Positions 63,718 to 64,000 of a stretch of 64,000 bases of DNA are shown one piece after another. The stretch spans positions 106,845 to 170,844 of the forward strand of contig NZ_VOBR01000019.1 of the NCBI RefSeq assembly GCF_007845675.1. Direction: 5' to 3'. Origin of the DNA: Lentzea tibetensis (GTDB lineage: Bacteria; Actinomycetota; Actinomycetes; Mycobacteriales; Pseudonocardiaceae). The stretch's first letter is position 1. Each line of letters starts with the position of its first letter. The position numbers and the translations under genes are program-made. Below the pieces are notes generated by a model. That model worked only from the letters and a program-made list of their open reading frames with translations, was not told the origin of the DNA and made no database searches.

Positions 63718-63833
63718 GGTCTCCGTACGGCGCAGGCGAAGCCCTGCCGCATTTCAGGGTGGGGGTCAAGACGTCTTTTTGTCTTGACCCCCACCCTGAA
63801 ATGTGGCTGCCTCTGGTGCGCCGTACGGAGACC
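63718..63833. repeat. Composite inverted repeat with nested stems
   Basis: Outer arms of 16 bp (GGTCTCCGTACGGCGC with GCGCCGTACGGAGACC, 63718-63733 and 63818-63833) enclose inner perfect arms of 23 bp (63750-63772 and 63781-63803), with an 8-nt loop GTCTTTTT. The short unpaired gaps of 16 and 14 nt differ. The size and structure recall a MITE or a bidirectional terminator. Confidence 0.85.
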
Positions 63834-63953
63834 GACACCACCAAGGCGACCCACTACGGAACCCAGCCCGAGGCCTCCGGTGGTGCCGGGGTCCGGGGCG
63901 GAGCCCAGGCGGGGGCAAGGGGCGGATTCGAGGGATCGTTGCAACACGCATGA

Positions 63954-64000
63954 TCAACTGGCTTCGGTCAGGAGCTTAGCCAGGCGCTCGGCTGGGGTGT
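63954..64000 (-). CDS. Truncated gene at the right edge (C-terminal 14 codons)
   Basis: The frame from the edge reads PAERLAKLLTEAS and stops at TGA 63954. This is a helix-like protein end. In mycobacteria the neighbour here is rpfB, but the residues do not show an Rpf domain, so no assignment is made. Confidence 0.4.
   Translation of the reverse strand, partial: TPAERLAKLLTEAS

Overview
The window is very GC-rich, with GC-biased third codon positions, frequent GTG starts and long antisense shadow frames. Gene content and order point to a filamentous actinomycete of the Pseudonocardiales (a Lentzea, Saccharothrix or Kibdelosporangium-like organism; this taxon is inference). The housekeeping backbone follows the order known from Mycobacterium tuberculosis Rv1010-Rv1026, interrupted by inserted genes: rsmA/ksgA, ispE, an acyl-AMP ligase in the pks16 position, pth, rplY, prs, glmU, a TetR regulator, mfd, mazG, lytic transglycosylase, eno, ftsB-like, DUF501 and ppx.

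Left part (1-11,400). A truncated ATP-grasp-like gene follows a 40-codon peptide gene with its own promoter (possible peptide-modification locus). Then come a type II NADH dehydrogenase, a tightly overlapping membrane/MoxR/DUF58/DUF4129 operon, a family-5-like uracil-DNA glycosylase divergent from a serine carboxypeptidase, and an AbiEi/DUF559 gene flanked by two copies of a long palindromic repeat. Two small exported proteins follow.

Middle (11,400-30,800). A complete oligopeptide ABC operon (oppA-B-C-D-F) is followed by ppx, a lytic transglycosylase with a Ser/Thr/Pro tail, DUF501, an FtsB-like protein, enolase, a cytochrome P450, a hydrolase, a DMT transporter and a TPR protein. A gene-free stretch of about 540 bp ends in a long hairpin. 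Next are a second transglycosylase and efeUOB (iron uptake) behind a convincing iron box.

Right centre (30,800-49,600). This holds tricorn protease, mazG, a SurA-like lipoprotein, mfd, a PQQ-type sugar dehydrogenase, a glycosyltransferase, TetR plus fatty-acid desaturase with paired operator-like palindromes, a hydrolase, tRNA-Gln(UUG), a GGDEF protein, glmU and prs.

Right end (49,600-64,000). rplY has a long structured leader. Two proteins are built from tandem DivIVA-like repeats. They are followed by pth, the acyl-AMP ligase, a small methyltransferase, DoxX, an ABC-F ATPase and a TROVE (Ro60/Rsr-like) protein. The TROVE gene is preceded by a sequence whose ends form a 14-bp stem, a candidate Y RNA. 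Then ispE and metNIQ follow; metNIQ lies behind a SAM riboswitch whose P1 helix overlaps the ribosome-binding site of a Cys/Arg-rich leader peptide. rsmA, a run of ~30-bp tandem repeats and a composite 116-bp inverted repeat close the window.

The most noteworthy observations are the Y RNA candidate beside the TROVE gene, the riboswitch/leader-peptide tandem, the repeat-flanked AbiEi gene, the DivIVA-repeat proteins and the left-edge peptide/ATP-grasp pair. All assignments come from reading the sequence; no database searches were made.
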